Shown piece after piece: positions 23,918-35,987 of a stretch of 64,000 nucleotides of DNA (its first letter is position 1; each line of letters opens with the position of its first letter). The DNA is taken from contig NC_134765.1 of assembly GCF_050436995.1 (NCBI RefSeq), forward strand, positions 8,025,501 to 8,089,500, read 5' to 3'. Under the pieces are notes generated by a model, which was not told where the DNA came from, made no database searches, and saw only the letters and a list, made by a program, of their open reading frames with translations. The DNA is from Anticarsia gemmatalis. Its lineage: Eukaryota > Arthropoda > Insecta > Lepidoptera > Erebidae. The translations under genes and the position numbers were made by a program.

Positions 23918-24791
23918 GTGCAGTTAAATATTATGATAAAATATAGCTTTAATACCTTTGTTTGTATACTGTGTATATTTTTGTATCCTTTAAAGATATT
24001 GAAATTATTTATATTGTAAATTTTAATACATAATATTAACATTTTACAAATTAAAAAGTTAGTCACTCAGAAAGTTAGTCTTCGCATAAAATGATGAAGT
24101 AGTTGCATTTGATAACATTTATCATATTATGTACTTTTAGGCATTCAGGGATTTTCCTGCGTCAGACATCAGTTAATTTAAACTTTAGTGAAACGATTAC
24201 GACTATAGACGTCACGTTAAGAATATCAGGACATTGTTTTTCATGTGGGTAAGTATGGATACCGATGAATTCCTTGACGTGATATTACTGGAGTTCGCGT
24301 ATAGGTACGGATCCCAAAGGATACCGTGTCATATCGCAAGTGTGCGCTAAGCTTAATAATGCGTTTAAGGAGTCCCATCTCGTCACGAAATGTCGATAAG
24401 TAAGTTAATAATGTTCTTGTTATGCCAAGGTCCAATATTTATTAGACTTGGAGGTCAATTTTAAATGTTCATATAAATTTTACTTCGGTTTGATGGTTAA
24501 AATCCCAATTCGTGGATATTTCTTCTGTTCTAGAGAATTATTTACTGACTTAAAAAAAGCTTTTGCTGTAATACCTACGTCATTCTTTTCCCATCTATTT
24601 ATCTTAACATGAAAAATAACAGATCTACAAATACATTTCCAGTACCGTTTACAATAATATGTATTGGATTGTCTAAGGAAGATTACAGTGTAATAAAAGG
24701 GTTTTCTGTCACTACCGGTGCCTATCTGGTCCATCCTAAAATCTAGTCAAAAGTGTACGGAATACCACGTTTTGCTATTCATTTTATGCGT

Positions 24792-24870
24792 TGCAAAAGA
24801 AAGGGGGAGGTTTTTACCAGGCACGCTACCAAACTCCGGGCTGCTATAGACATTTTTTTTTTTTTTTTTA
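24792..24870 (+). repeat. Repeat family F fragment and T-run
   Basis: GCACGCTACCAAACTCCGGG is shared with family F; a run of about 18 T (24852-24869) follows. Confidence 0.5.
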
Positions 24871-25430
24871 AAGAAAAAGAAAGAGGAAAAGAAGAGCCTT
24901 TAGAGCCTTTAGACTTTATATCATTTTTTTAAATATATTATTTTGTATATCATTTGTTTGTTCATTAATTTGTGTAATCCATTTTACATTGTGCAAACAA
25001 AAAAGCTTTCCAAAACTGTTCTATGACAGTTTATATTGGTGAGTGTGGCTGAAGTAATTATATCAGGTGACAACCATGACTACGTACACGCACGTTCTAG
25101 TTTCATTAACTAATTAGGTTGCCAGCCCTAGGGCGAATACGCATTAGCTTTTACTTGTAACAAAACGTAATGAGTTGCCATGTTACGAAACGTTGGGAAA
25201 TTCTTGTTATTTTATTATGACTGCTTATTTGGTGGAACGATGATAGGGAAACTGCTGTAGTAGGATTTTCTATAGTCATTAATATCATGTAGAATTTAGG
25301 ACATTTAAAAAGTCGGAATTTGTTAAAAATAAAAGTCGCCCCTAACAGCCAGTTACTTCATACTTATTTATCTAAAGTAACCGCTAAAGTCATTGACTTT
25401 CACTTGATAGTTGTGTAGCACAGGCAAATC

Positions 25431-25470
25431 TGTTTCTTCACAAAACTATTTGTTAATTTGTGAAGAAACA
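25431..25470. repeat. Perfect inverted repeat, 14-bp arms
   Basis: TGTTTCTTCACAAA and TTTGTGAAGAAACA separated by 12 nt. Intronic, with no known role. Confidence 0.8.
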
Positions 25471-25554
25471 AAATTAAATTTGACTGTCATTTTTACTTTG
25501 GCTGTTACTTATGATGATGAAAGTTAAGTAACGAAGTGTGTTGAAAGCTATAAC

Positions 25555-25700
25555 ATCTGTCTGGCCAGCTATATTAAAAAATTGTATGAAAATCTAGTCA
25601 GCGCCTCTAGCGGGCGCTGTAGTAACTACCTTTGCAGTAAATTTTCTAATTGTTAAACTCTCGATACTCGATAACACCGACTGTAATCAATGCGGCTACA
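25555..25700 (+). mobile_element. MITE T copy, decayed
   Basis: The core AGTCAGCGCCTCTAGCGGGC and GCAGTAAATTTTC match; the left end is lost and the right end reads AATGCGGCTACAG. Confidence 0.75.
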
Positions 25701-28231
25701 GTTTGACATTTAAACGATAGAACTCGACAATATCGTAATATATCGTCATTTTTATCAGCTTTTCTGCTCCTGCCTTTACATTTGAGCTACGAACAAAATA
25801 AAACGAGGGTAAACAATTTGCTCGCTCATTCTTTTTAATATTTTAATAAATGTATAACTAGTTTCATGAAAAATGTTGCAATAAAAGTTTCGGCCGTAAT
25901 TTGTTTTTGCAAAACGACTTGTTTACTAAGGTTTATTTCGATGTTTGTGGGTAAAGTTTACTTTAAGTTATTTATATTGTTAGTTTTGCATTCATTGTTT
26001 TCTCAACAAATGTAAAAGGCTGCTCATTTAGATTGAAACTTTTCTTGATCTTTGCTATTTATTTAAGTATTTTTAGGCGTATATAATGAAACACAGTTAA
26101 ACGGTTATCTACCTAATTCTGAAAATACAGGTAACCTGTTTATATACAGGAAAGAGTAATATTTTAACAAATATAGTTATAAATTGACTACCTCCATAGT
26201 AGGGGCAGTAGTGTATACGAGTTCCGATCACGAAGTCTCAGATTCGAATATTTTTCTAAGCCTCGGTCTTATCAAATTTATTTTAAAATGTTTCACCATT
26301 TATTATATAATTTTAAATATTCATTATAAAATTTCAGCCCGGGGAGCGTGTATTTCATAACCATTTGCCTACACCATTGATTATAACAGGCATGATCTTA
26401 CGTATGTAAAAATATAGTCTCCTTCATAAAGCATTTTGATTAGTTTAGTGGTAATACGTTCTTACTATTACACTCTCATCTACGGGAATTGAACATTTAC
26501 AAATGTAAATTACTACAATTTACTTCAGTTTTTCAGAACGTCTGTCGTTTTTTCCAGCGTCTAGAACAAATACTCATTGCCCTTATTTTGTTTTATAAAA
26601 GCCTTCAAAAACTTTCAAGGACGTGTTGTAATCCAGTCAAAATTCGCGTTTGAAGAGCTTTGTAAACGCGTCAGAAACTAATTGGAGTAATGTCTGGCTA
26701 AATACTTTTGTTCAAGCCTTTTAGAACGAAATATGAAATTAAATAAGTTTGGAAAATGCTGGTGATTTGTAATTTTATTACAAGATTGCGGTAAGAATAA
26801 GAATATTCGACATTGTATTTTTTTTTCTTTATTTTCTTAAAGAGATAAAATACCCTGTAAAAAAAAGCTTATTTTGATAAATTACCATGCATTTTTTGAA
26901 GACTTTTATAACTCATAAGTCTGTTTTCATAACGGATCGAAAAACAGTCGAACAAAAAGGTAAGACAGTGGTTTAGAATAACGCTGCAGTTTCACCATGT
27001 GAAATAGAAAAAATTACATACTTATACATCTACCCACGACATGAGAATATTATACCAAAAATACTCCCCCAATCTACACAATCTGAACCTCACAAAGAAT
27101 AACAAAAAAACACATCTAATCTACGAACCAAAAATACAAAAATCTTTTTCCCATTCCCAAACTAAATAACAGCAAAGAAAAACCGCGTACGGATAAAAAG
27201 TGAGTTATGATATTATTCTGAGTCTAATTTACAAAAAGGAACAACTCTTACATATGTTAGGTCGAGAGGTTTGTGTTTATATATATTTTACAAAAGAAAA
27301 AGTGTGACCCGACGACGCTCATTTTATTCAAACTGGTAACTTTTGTATAGACGTGACACGCTTGCAGATAAAAGTGGTGACACTCAAACCGACGTGTAAT
27401 GTTTTTAATGTTTTTTAATTGTTTTGGGTAATTTGAGGCTATTTACTTTTTGTATTTAATTTGGATGGTTGTAGGTGTGATTACATTCAATTATAAAATC
27501 AGTTTTTTATTTGAAATATTCATGTTTGTGACTATAATATTAATGTGTTAAAAAAACTTTAAGAAGAAAAACTTTGCTTTTATTTATATCTGCCACGTTC
27601 TGTTCTGTTTTAAGGTTTTGCAAATATTTGATTTTTATACAAAATATTGTCTTTACTATAGAACGGTGTCTCTCAGATTGATGGTAAAGTTGTATAAGTC
27701 ACAATAGTTTAAAATTTCGAACATTTTGAACGATATTTTCAAAGCCTCATGAGTCATTATTTCTCGTACACATTTTAGATTAGCCTAATTTGTTCCACTA
27801 TTGATCAAAAGTTCATCCATTCATTCCATCTCATTCCATTTCCATCTAAATCTCACACTTGCCTCAATCATAATACAATAAAAAATTCTAAATTAATTGA
27901 ACAAATCCGTCATTTTAATACATAAATGGTAATATTTAACACGTTGATTAACGCATAGTTCGTCACAGTTGAATATTACATGGTCACCCTTGCACAAATT
28001 GTTATTCATCATTGTGTATTCTAGCACCAATCAATACAAAGTTTGTACATAGCTTTGCAAACAGAAGTTATGAGCGGTTACCAGTTTAGATTTGTATCGG
28101 TATAACTTAGAATTTACGTATACTATAATATCATCTAGGTACACGTGTTGTGATGGTTTAGAAGTTAGTTTGAAGTGTTAAGTCACTTGTAGATAATCGC
28201 TTAAATTCAACAAGCTACTAACTGACCCGTA

Positions 28232-28419
28232 CAGTAGCTCGATTCTGTACCACCATCGACTACCGACAACCGGCTTGCTATCGAAATTTGACATTTAGAA
28301 TGTACTGCCAAAATGTTTCCTACGACACCCGTCAGAGGCGCTGATCAGATTTTCTTACAAAATTTCTCGATGACAGTTCGGTTGTCGGTAGTCGATAGTA
28401 GTACAGAATCGAGGCACAG
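28232..28419. mobile_element. MITE T copy with the same end on both sides
   Basis: Left: CAGTAGCTCGATTCTGTAC, ACTACCGACAACCGGCTTGC. Right: GGTTGTCGGTAGTCGATAG, ACAGAATCGAGGCACAG. Both ends are the 'left' end of normal copies, giving a 45-bp inverted arm, while the interior is the reverse of the usual core. Confidence 0.88.
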
Positions 28420-30228
28420 TTTAGTTCGCGTTTAATTTTTACTGCCTTGAAAAAGGCTCTATGTTTGAATGATTACTTTTTTGGCAAACTATGATTTTTG
28501 TTTTCTAATGTTCAACTATCTTGTAGTAAATTTTCGTCAAAATTGGTTCATCCGTTTAACCGTTTAATAGAATCAGACATCTATATGAATAAAAATGAAT
28601 CCCGGAATTGTACAGGCTCGATGGGATCAAAATTTCCATGAGAATAGAATCACCGTGTTACATAAAATTGTACTATACGCGGACAAAGTCAGGGCATAAT
28701 AAGAATATTAGTACAAAATATAAACCTACAATTATTTCATAATTTTAAAACACAAAAAAGAACTGCCAACTCTGAAAACGTTTCGGTGTAACAAAGGCCT
28801 TTGACTTTAGCCTGAAAAGGATCTTCATTAGGACGGACAAATGAGATACCGGGCTCAGTATTACCAAAATTAGTTTCAGTGTTTAAGCGAACGTGCTTGT
28901 CACCATGCTGGGTGCTTTATTTAATCGAAATTGGGATTTTGAATGCGTTGATCAGGCAACATTTTAACTCCGTCGCGTGAACAAATAAAAATTATATAAA
29001 ATTAATTGTTGTATTTAAGACAAAATTAAACGCTTAAATATTCAATTTCTGTTTTTTTTTGCGACAATGTGTAGTTATCATACTATAAATTTTAAATAAT
29101 TTGCTTTAATTATTCATAGTTTAGTATGATATTTTATTAATGTTAAAAGTAACACTTTATAGAAAAAAAAATGCCATCAAAAACATCCAGTAAGAAACCT
29201 CAAGTCTCGCAGCTTAGTCTCTCTGCCGTAAAAAGTTGTGAGATCTATGTAATACCAAGTCGATTAATCTGTTAAGTCTCTACTTAAAGGACCTTCTGTC
29301 TTACGTTATTACATAAGTTATTATCATGCCAATATAAAAAACATTTTACGTTTCAAACAAATAAATCGACCTGGCCATCTGATATTATATTCTCTTCTAC
29401 AGAAAAAATATCCAAGAGGAGTCCACGTTTTGAAATGGACTCTTTTAGTTATTTTTCAGCATTCATTACCTATGGAGGCATTTTGCGGTATAAGATAAAA
29501 TAAATAAAATTAAGCGATAGAATTTATCTAGTAAAAATATTTTGAAAATATGCAATCAGTGATCTAGTGCTTTGATCCGTAGAGAATTCTCCACCAACAT
29601 CATTCTATAAAACGTTACGAGTTTCTTGAAAACGTAAGCATAATATTTTCATGAATATAAAAGCGTATAAAGCCTTTTGAATATTAACTTCACTTGATAA
29701 GTGAAATGGCTTTTATTTTCTCGTGTTCTTCAAAAAGGAACTATTTTTGAGCAAAAAAGATAATTTTGATCACAAATCACATTATCATTTTAAGTACTTT
29801 TTCTAGATCCAAAGCTGTCTAGAAGTTATTTGATACCAGCCATAAAAATTCACAACGAATTGCTTTTGAAGTCCCTTGGTGTACATAAACCTGATGGCTG
29901 TACCAAACATCTTATCATGATAATTTTATTTATTTTTATCGTTTTTCTCTACTACCCACCATTTGCCTCGGATGATTTGTGAATGCAAATTTTCTGGGTC
30001 AAGAAAATTCAGAACACAAAATGCAATTTCAGAAGGATTTATGAATTTTGCAAATGAAGTACGATTTTAATTAATAATTCTCCTTGCGAAAAAAGTTAAA
30101 TGTACTGAAATAATCTGTAGGTTTTTGCTTCTCTAATGAATTTTTAATTTCACTGTTCTTTGCTTCATTGTAAAATTCAGCACACATTTTTTTAAAACGA
30201 GAACAGTATTAGCTTGATTTAACAACTA

Positions 30229-30440
30229 TTTTTTTTTTTAAAGACAACTCCCGCACTTATAATTGCTCTTGTGTCGTGGGGACTTTTACAAACATACAAA
30301 CAACGGACACAAAGAACAACCAGACCCGAAACAATTATTTGTGGATCGCACAAATAATTGTTCCGTGTGGAAATCGAACCCAGGTCCTCCCGACGCAGTG
30401 GTATCGGCGTGACGACCTAAACCACTGCGCCACGGAGGCA
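30229..30440 (-). mobile_element. SINE C (tRNA-derived), complete
   Basis: Read on the minus strand, TGCCTCCGTGGCGCAGTGG (box A) is followed by CTGGGTTCGATTTCC (box B), a 120-bp body with TGTGTCCGTTGTTTGTATGT and an A-rich 3' tail. The copy ends about 45 bp from the donor site of the linker exon. It is not a functional tRNA because the acceptor stem does not close. Confidence 0.9.
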
Positions 30441-30486
30441 TTTGACTATTGACTACCGACTACTATATTATTAAAATTATACGTAC

Positions 30487-30667
30487 TTGTCATGAAAATG
30501 CTTATTGCTAGTAGCGTAAGCATCAAAGATGTAGTTGAGCATAGGTGAGTCAGCTTTGCCCTGCCTCATGCCCGGCTTGCGGGGCCGGCTCGTGACCTTC
30601 ATGCTGCGGAAGACTGTTGGAGGGTACGTCGTCATCGTGGAGACTGGCGATCTAGTTGGTTCAGTTC
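30487..30667 (-). CDS. dpr-like Ig gene, linker exon
   Basis: This exon encodes residues about 23-83, a Ser/Thr/Pro- and basic-rich linker between the signal peptide and the first Ig domain. Readable segments include EPTRSPVSTMTTYPPTVF, RPRKPGMRQGK and YATSNKHFHDK. The acceptor is TTTTGCTCCAG/GAACTG and the donor GACAA/GTACGT. The 181-nt exon starts with two bases of a codon and ends with two (AA). These join the G of the next exon as AAG (Lys), so both junctions are in phase. Its base composition is clearly more GC-rich than the flanking intron. A SINE C copy (30229-30440) sits only about 45 bp downstream of the donor. A long low-complexity linker before Ig1 is common in some Dpr proteins; no enzymatic function is expected. 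Confidence 0.85.
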
Positions 30668-30721
30668 CTGGAGCAAAATAATTTAGTTTCATTTAACCGT
30701 CATGAGGTCTTCTTTATTTCG

Positions 30722-30962
30722 TATAGTTAGTGGTCAACCCAGTGTCAAAGTTGTTCAAGCCGCCCAGGCCTTTGAAGTGGATTAACGACTGTTTTCTTAA
30801 TTGACAACAACCGGGACCGACTTTTTACGTGCCCTCCAAGTACGGAGATGCCCAGTTCAAATACCACTATGCGGTCACCCATCTATGGAATGACCGCGCC
30901 TAGGTTTGCTTAATCCACAGATCGTTTGTCGACCGGTAAACGCAACTGGCTGAAGACGCCTC
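30722..30962 (-). mobile_element. SINE A copy (5S rRNA-derived)
   Basis: Near-complete reverse copy. It carries GCGGTCACCCATCTATGG (reverse of the box C GATGGGTGACCGC), TTTGCTTAA and GACCGGTAAACGC, with the body GTCAAAGTTGTTCAAGCCGC. It lies about 55 bp upstream of the linker exon of the Ig gene. Confidence 0.88.
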
Positions 30963-31449
30963 AAATTATATGTATGTGAAGGGGCATAAAAATGTATGAT
31001 AAGCACTAGTTTTTGAGCCCCGACTAAAAATTGTTGCTAAAAGTTTATTGAATCTATCTTGTTCTTGTATTTGCATATATAATTATGTACATGCATCTAT
31101 GAAAACATATCTCATGAAAAACCAGATAATTTGCGTTGCAAACTTAGATTTTGGGTACAAAAATATCGTTACCAGCATACATCCGATATTACAAAAAAAA
31201 ACTTTTTTAAGTAGTCAATGATTAGTTAGTCTTGAAGAAATTATTTACTTGTAACTTTACATATTTTCATTCGAACCATTTCATTGTTTGGCCATGACAT
31301 CAGCAACCGTAACATACAAAATTACGTTTTCATTTAATATTTGAACGAATTACGTACATTTTCTATGGGTCATACAGACATGGGAGTGTCATGTGTCCGT
31401 CACGCATGGTGTCTGGAGACAAACATTTAGCTATATAAATAAAATAAAT

Positions 31450-31532
31450 TTAACCCATTACTGTCCCACTGCTGGGCAAGGGTCTCCTCCCGTAATGAGG
31501 GGAGGGGTTAGGCCTTGAGTCCAGCTTAGCTA
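31450..31532 (-). repeat. LINE-tail repeat fragment
   Basis: TGTCCCACTGCTGGGCAAGG, GTCTCCTCCCGTAATGAGG and GGGGTTAGGCCTTGAGTCC, the best-preserved copy of this tail. Confidence 0.7.
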
Positions 31533-31648
31533 TATAATAAGTAAAAATACAGGGTGTTAGGCAAACGGCTGTTCAAGTGCTACCGACACTCTCGTACCAT
31601 TCAACTTGAAATTAAGACTCGCCGTTTCGGAGATATGATACTTTAAAG

Positions 31649-31787
31649 TATAATAAAATACGGGAATTGACGCGAACACGCATTTTACCTTAAAATGCCT
31701 GACGTTTCGGCGCAGGTTGCACTCGCCGTGGTCGCAGGCATTTTAAGGTAAAATGCGTCTTCGCGTTAATTCCCGTATTCTATTATA
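31649..31787. mobile_element. Long hairpin element
   Basis: Arms of about 50 bp: ATACGGGAATTGACGCG and GCATTTTACCTTAAAATGCC on the left; GGCATTTTAAGGTAAAATGC and CGCGTTAATTCCCGTAT on the right. A 30-nt GC-rich loop (ACGTTTCGGCGCAGGTTGCA) separates them. A copy of the right arm is found alone at 47306-47340. Confidence 0.8.
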
Positions 31788-32433
31788 CATTAACGCGCAA
31801 GTCTAAAAGTTATAATGATACCTTAAAGTCTTAAAATTGACCTTCTTTTTACTAACCTAAAATAGCGATTTGAACATATTTACTCAAAGATTTAAAGCGT
31901 GTAAGGCTCATCATTTATCATTTATCATCAAATCCGGAACCTTGTAATCAGCAGTCAAATACACTGGCAACAGACCCCAAAGACAGTTTATTTATAGATT
32001 AATAATCATACAAGTTTTACTACAATCGGAGTTTGAAATAAAAAATCTTTTTTACATTATTTTTTCTACCTCAAGTAAATCTTTAACTCGATAACAACGG
32101 TAAGTAATACAGCTTGTTTCGTTATAAAGAATACATCAAAAGAGCAGCCCAAAAGTAATTGGAACTAATACATCACTAGGGAAAACGGTTACAAACCGAA
32201 TGTCCTCACTAATTTCCAATTACGTTAAGAGCTATTGCTGTTTTCCTTGGTTTAATCAATTGTATTTTTTAAGACAGTTTTTCCTGATACTCTTTGAAAT
32301 ATTGACCATGTATTAGTACTATTAGTTAATTACTGCTTATATTTCTTTAGTATTTTTAAAGTGGAGTAGTTACCAGCCGATCCGAAAGATTTCGTATGAT
32401 TATTTCATACGACTGTTGTGAAAAAATGCTTCT

Positions 32434-32608
32434 GAAGCTCGATTCTGTACAACTATTTACTATTGACAACCGGCTAGCTATCGAGAAATTGCGGATGAAA
32501 ATCTGATCAGCGCCTCTGACGAGCGTCGATGTAACTATTTTGACAGTACATTTTAAATGTCAAACTTTTTATATTCGACAGTGCAGACAGTAGAAAATCG
32601 CGCTACTG
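32434..32608 (+). mobile_element. MITE T copy
   Basis: Has GCTCGATTCTGTACAAC, TGACAACCGGCTAGCTATCG, GATCAGCGCCTCTGACG and AAAATCGCGCTACTG in the normal order. Confidence 0.88.
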
Positions 32609-32769
32609 TTTGTCTGTGTCTTAATCTTTACCCACGACACATTTCTTAAATCGGTTAAGTAGTTTAACCATGAAAGTGTAAACACTAATTTTGAATTAGA
32701 AAGTTGCTTCACGAAATTTTCATTCAGCTTGGAAACAAGTGATAATTATTTTTAATACACACATAATTT

Positions 32770-32845
32770 CGAAAAGTTATTGGTTCGAACCTGCGACCAA
32801 TTGCGTGGGAGGTACCAACTTAAACCACTCGGCTACCATTGCTCA
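32770..32845 (-). mobile_element. SINE E head (tRNA-derived)
   Basis: Minus strand: AGCAATGGTAGCCGAGTGG (box A, resembling a Ser or Leu tRNA) and GGTCGCAGGTTCGAACC (box B). No tRNA fold closes with a CCA-ready acceptor stem, so I read it as a SINE head. Confidence 0.65.
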
Positions 32846-33091
32846 AGTTTTAAAAGTTATCTCAACAAAACTGTTCCATGAAACGTTCAATAGCTAGACA
32901 AGACAATAAATTGTGTACTGTCGTGTGTGATTGAGAGCTGCTATCGAGACTAGAGGCAAGTGCTTTCGAACTTGACACGTGTCAATGATCGTAGTGGCAC
33001 TTGACATGGCTTGAGACAGTCTGTCGGATGTCTAGCAATGTGTCTACTTATACTACTACTATATTATTATATTGAGCTACAAGTATTACCT

Positions 33092-33260
33092 TAGCGCGAT
33101 TCTCTACAGTCGGTACTGTCGAGTATCGAAAGTTTGACACTTAAAATGTACCGCCAAAGTAGTGCTTACGACGCCCGTTAGAGGTGCTGATAGGATAGTC
33201 ATACAAATTATTTGACTAGCCGGTTGTCAGTAGTAGGTTATGGTAGAGAATCGAGCTACC
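33092..33260 (-). mobile_element. MITE T copy
   Basis: Reverse orientation: TAGCGCGATTCTCTACAGTC at the left, GGTAGAGAATCGAGCTAC at the right. It lies 500 bp from the previous copy in opposite orientation. Confidence 0.88.
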
Positions 33261-33777
33261 TGTAAACTTGTATAATTTTACCTTTCCTTCCATTACTATT
33301 ATTAAACTGCCTCGGACCTCAGGTCTCAGCTTAAATCTGAAACCCACTGTCTGAACTGTACAAAAAATTTCATTCTAAGTAGAAGCTTGTAATGTGTTAA
33401 TAAAAGTAACTCTTACACACATACATATTTAATATTTCTTTGACTGATTACATATATCGTTAATTAATTTTATTTTTCATTCTGTTCAGACAGCATCAAT
33501 AATTACTAACGAAAAATAAACGACAATTTTAACTAACTGCCGCATAATAGGATAATATCTTGTGTCAATTTAAAAGTACAACAATTGAAATCGTGGACCT
33601 TTTTGTGGAGACCATTTAAAAATATGAAATGCAAATAATTGAATTAGCGCTCTGATATCGAAAACGCAGTGAATTGAAGCGCACCGAATATAAATTGCAT
33701 ATATTTTTGTATTTAATGGAATTCTGTACAATAAAATGAAAGATTTTTTGTCGACCGTAAAGACTTTTAAACTTACT

Positions 33778-34010
33778 CCACAGTTTATCGTGTCGGTCAA
33801 ACTAATGTCAAAGTTCTTCAAGCCGCCTAAAAATCTTCTGAATTAACGACTGATCTATTAATCAATAACAATCGAGACTTTTTCCGTGCTTTCGGATGTA
33901 CGAAAACGCCCGTTAAGGGTCACCCACCTTTAAAATTAACGTGCTAAAGGTAGCTTAACCTACTGATCATATATTATACCTACCGGTGGCTTCACTAATG
34001 ACCGGCTCAC
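33778..34010 (-). mobile_element. Degenerate SINE A copy
   Basis: Recognised by GTCAAAGTTCTTCAAGCCGC, GGGTCACCCACC and AGCTTAACC. Many substitutions indicate an old copy. It ends just before the left duplication of the hAT-like element. Confidence 0.7.
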
Positions 34011-34064
34011 TATATATTTTTCTCAATTTGTCGTTACACAGACATTACCGAACATAAGTGTTAA

Positions 34065-34072
34065 ACTTACAT
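34065..34072. repeat. 8-bp target-site duplication, left
   Basis: ACTTACAT, identical to 35980-35987, directly before TAGGGTGG. Confidence 0.85.
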
Positions 34073-35979
34073 TAGGGTGGTCCACCGATGTAGGGGAAAA
34101 AAATTTTTTTCAAATAGAAGTTTCGCCACCCTCCCATTTTGTTACACCAATCATAATTATTATATATTTAAGAAATCAGCTTTCTATCTTATGTAATAGT
34201 GGATGCTCAACGGCGATGAAAATATTAAAATTTTAGTAAAATATTCAAAAAGGGTATGAGCAAACATTTCACTACAGGTACATCAAAGTAAGACTTTTTA
34301 TTTTAATAAGTAGTTAAAAGGCACATAAAACGAATGAACAAAGCAAAAACCTATTTATATTATTGTAATTTTTTTATAATCAATCTAAAACTAAGTTAGT
34401 TAACTCCTTTTTAGAAGTTTCAGTAGACACAATTTGCATGTTCTTTTCAACTACATGTAATAATATATTGTTTTTCTTTCTCGTTCTTAGTGAGCAAGCT
34501 ATTATAGTCTTCAAATAGTTTCACTCCCCTTTCCGCAGCCTCTTTAATTACAAGCAATTATGCAACTTTTGCTTTAAAGATAATCAGCATTTTCATTCCA
34601 AATCTCAGATGGTAATTGCAAAAAAACAGTCCATAAATCTAGTAGAAAATATGTTTTTAGCGATTTTTCCGACGCAGAAGTATATAATGTACAATCAAAT
34701 GACAGTTAACGACAGTCACCTCGTACTGTACGAGAACTACAATCAGCATTCACTTGATGAACTGTGGCCATTTTCTCGCCACAAAAAAGCTTGTTGGAAA
34801 ACAGAGCAAAGATAATAAGTTCGTCAGGCAAATACCACAGGTGACGCTCTAAGACCTTCCTTGCAGCTTTACTTATTTAAAAATCAATAGCATCGTACAA
34901 TTATAACGTCTTTTAAAGTAACAAGTCATTTCTTGGTGCATCTGTTGTTAAAGGCGTTTCAATACAAGTCTTGGTGTATTTATGAGCACCAAAGCTAATA
35001 AATCGAGCTATTAGTTGTTCTTCCCTTTTAATTAGTTAGATTTTTCTTTTAAGGAATCATTTGTATAATAACTGCCTGTGTAAATAATTCCTGAAAAGAA
35101 AAAAAATCATAGCATAACTCAATTTAGACATCCATCGAGCGTGGTGTATTGGACCTGGGGCCAGCCAATGAATTTAGAAGGTGGTTTGTTCAAACGATCA
35201 TAGTGAGTTCAATTAACTCCTTGTAGTAATCGCTAACTTGTTTTTCCCCAGCCTTTACGATGGTAAGAGTCTCAAGTGTGTTCAGGGCGAAATTTTCCGT
35301 ATCCGAATTAACAATCAGACTATCATACTGCTTTTACGAAAAAGTCTCCCATGTATCACTGAATCTATTGAGTATTGGTATTTGAGGAGAGCTTGACTGA
35401 CCAAAGCACAGTGATTATGACTATAATTATGAAGATTTTTAATAAATTTCTCTACGCAATGGTTTAATTGTCTTGTCGAAATTCCCGATTTTTTCCATAT
35501 TTCCACCACATTTTTAATAAGACCGCGCGCAGAATTTATCAAATGTATATGTTCAATAATTAAGTGGTGATAACGAAGCAAAACTTGCCGAAGAGTAAGA
35601 GGTTGATTAAGCCTTGATAAGGGTTCCACATCTCAACAATCCAAAAGAAAAATATCGTGTTTTTGTCGAGTTGTTGAACATATTTTGTCCCTAATTTATA
35701 CATAAAAACACATCTTTTTTATATATTTTTTAGTTTTAAACGCTTAAACAGTCATATATATAATGAATTAGCTTAGTTGAATACCCAAAATAGACCTGTA
35801 ACAGTGAAAGAAAAATTTGCACTTTTCACAAAAAAATCGAAAGTATAACTGCTTTGAGCACCCACTTCCACTAAAGCTACCTTGTTCAAATTTTGCAACG
35901 TTATTATTTCGAATACATGTAACAAATTAAGCCCATGGCGAAAGTGACAACTAAAAAAAATTTTTTTTGGACCACCCTA
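34073..35979 (-). mobile_element. Decayed TIR DNA transposon, hAT-like
   Basis: A 1907-bp element bounded by perfect 12-bp terminal inverted repeats, TAGGGTGGTCCA and TGGACCACCCTA. Each is followed inward by A/T runs and a second match around GGCGAAA/TTTCGCC. It is flanked by an exact 8-bp duplication, ACTTACAT (34065-34072 and 35980-35987). An 8-bp duplication with TIRs starting YAGGG is characteristic of the hAT superfamily, though P-like elements also make 8-bp duplications. The interior carries a broken minus-strand transposase-like frame. It lies in the first coding intron of the Ig gene. Confidence 0.85.
34700..35629 (-). pseudogene. Broken transposase-like ORF inside the TIR transposon
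   Basis: On the minus strand an open frame from 35629 to 35315 encodes about 104 residues (IIEHIHLINSARGLIKNVVE, IWKKSGI). Reading continues with frameshifts through ETLTIVKAGEKQVSDYYKEL and WLAPGPIHHARWMSKLSYAM, then stops, TDAPRNDLLL and finally AARKVLERHLWYLPDELIIF. I recall the HHARWM.K and RHLWYL..EL motif pair from a large group of arthropod transposon-derived proteins, but I cannot confirm the family. At least four in-frame stops and shifts show the gene is dead. The plus-strand frame at 34609-34815 is its shadow. Confidence 0.65.
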
Positions 35980-35987
35980 ACTTACAT
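35980..35987. repeat. 8-bp target-site duplication, right
   Basis: ACTTACAT directly after CCACCCTA, matching the left copy 8/8. Confidence 0.85.

Larger units (their letters stand above)
20887..30486 (-). other. 9.6-kb intron before Ig domain 1
   Basis: The longest intron of the gene model separates the linker exon from Ig1. It contains two SINE D copies, three copies of repeat family F, a decayed MITE T, an unusually palindromic MITE T (28232-28419), a small hairpin at 25431 and a SINE C copy close to the upstream exon. Bases 26270-28200 and 28600-30220 are AT-rich and show nothing I can identify. Confidence 0.7.

Noticed and set aside
30360..30440. Possible tRNA gene (box A and box B on the minus strand)
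   Set aside because: Acceptor stem does not pair, and the same head recurs with a common body in seven places, so it is a SINE.
34609..34815. 68-codon plus-strand frame inside the TIR transposon
   Set aside because: It is the reverse of the broken transposase (RHLWYL region) and has no own features.
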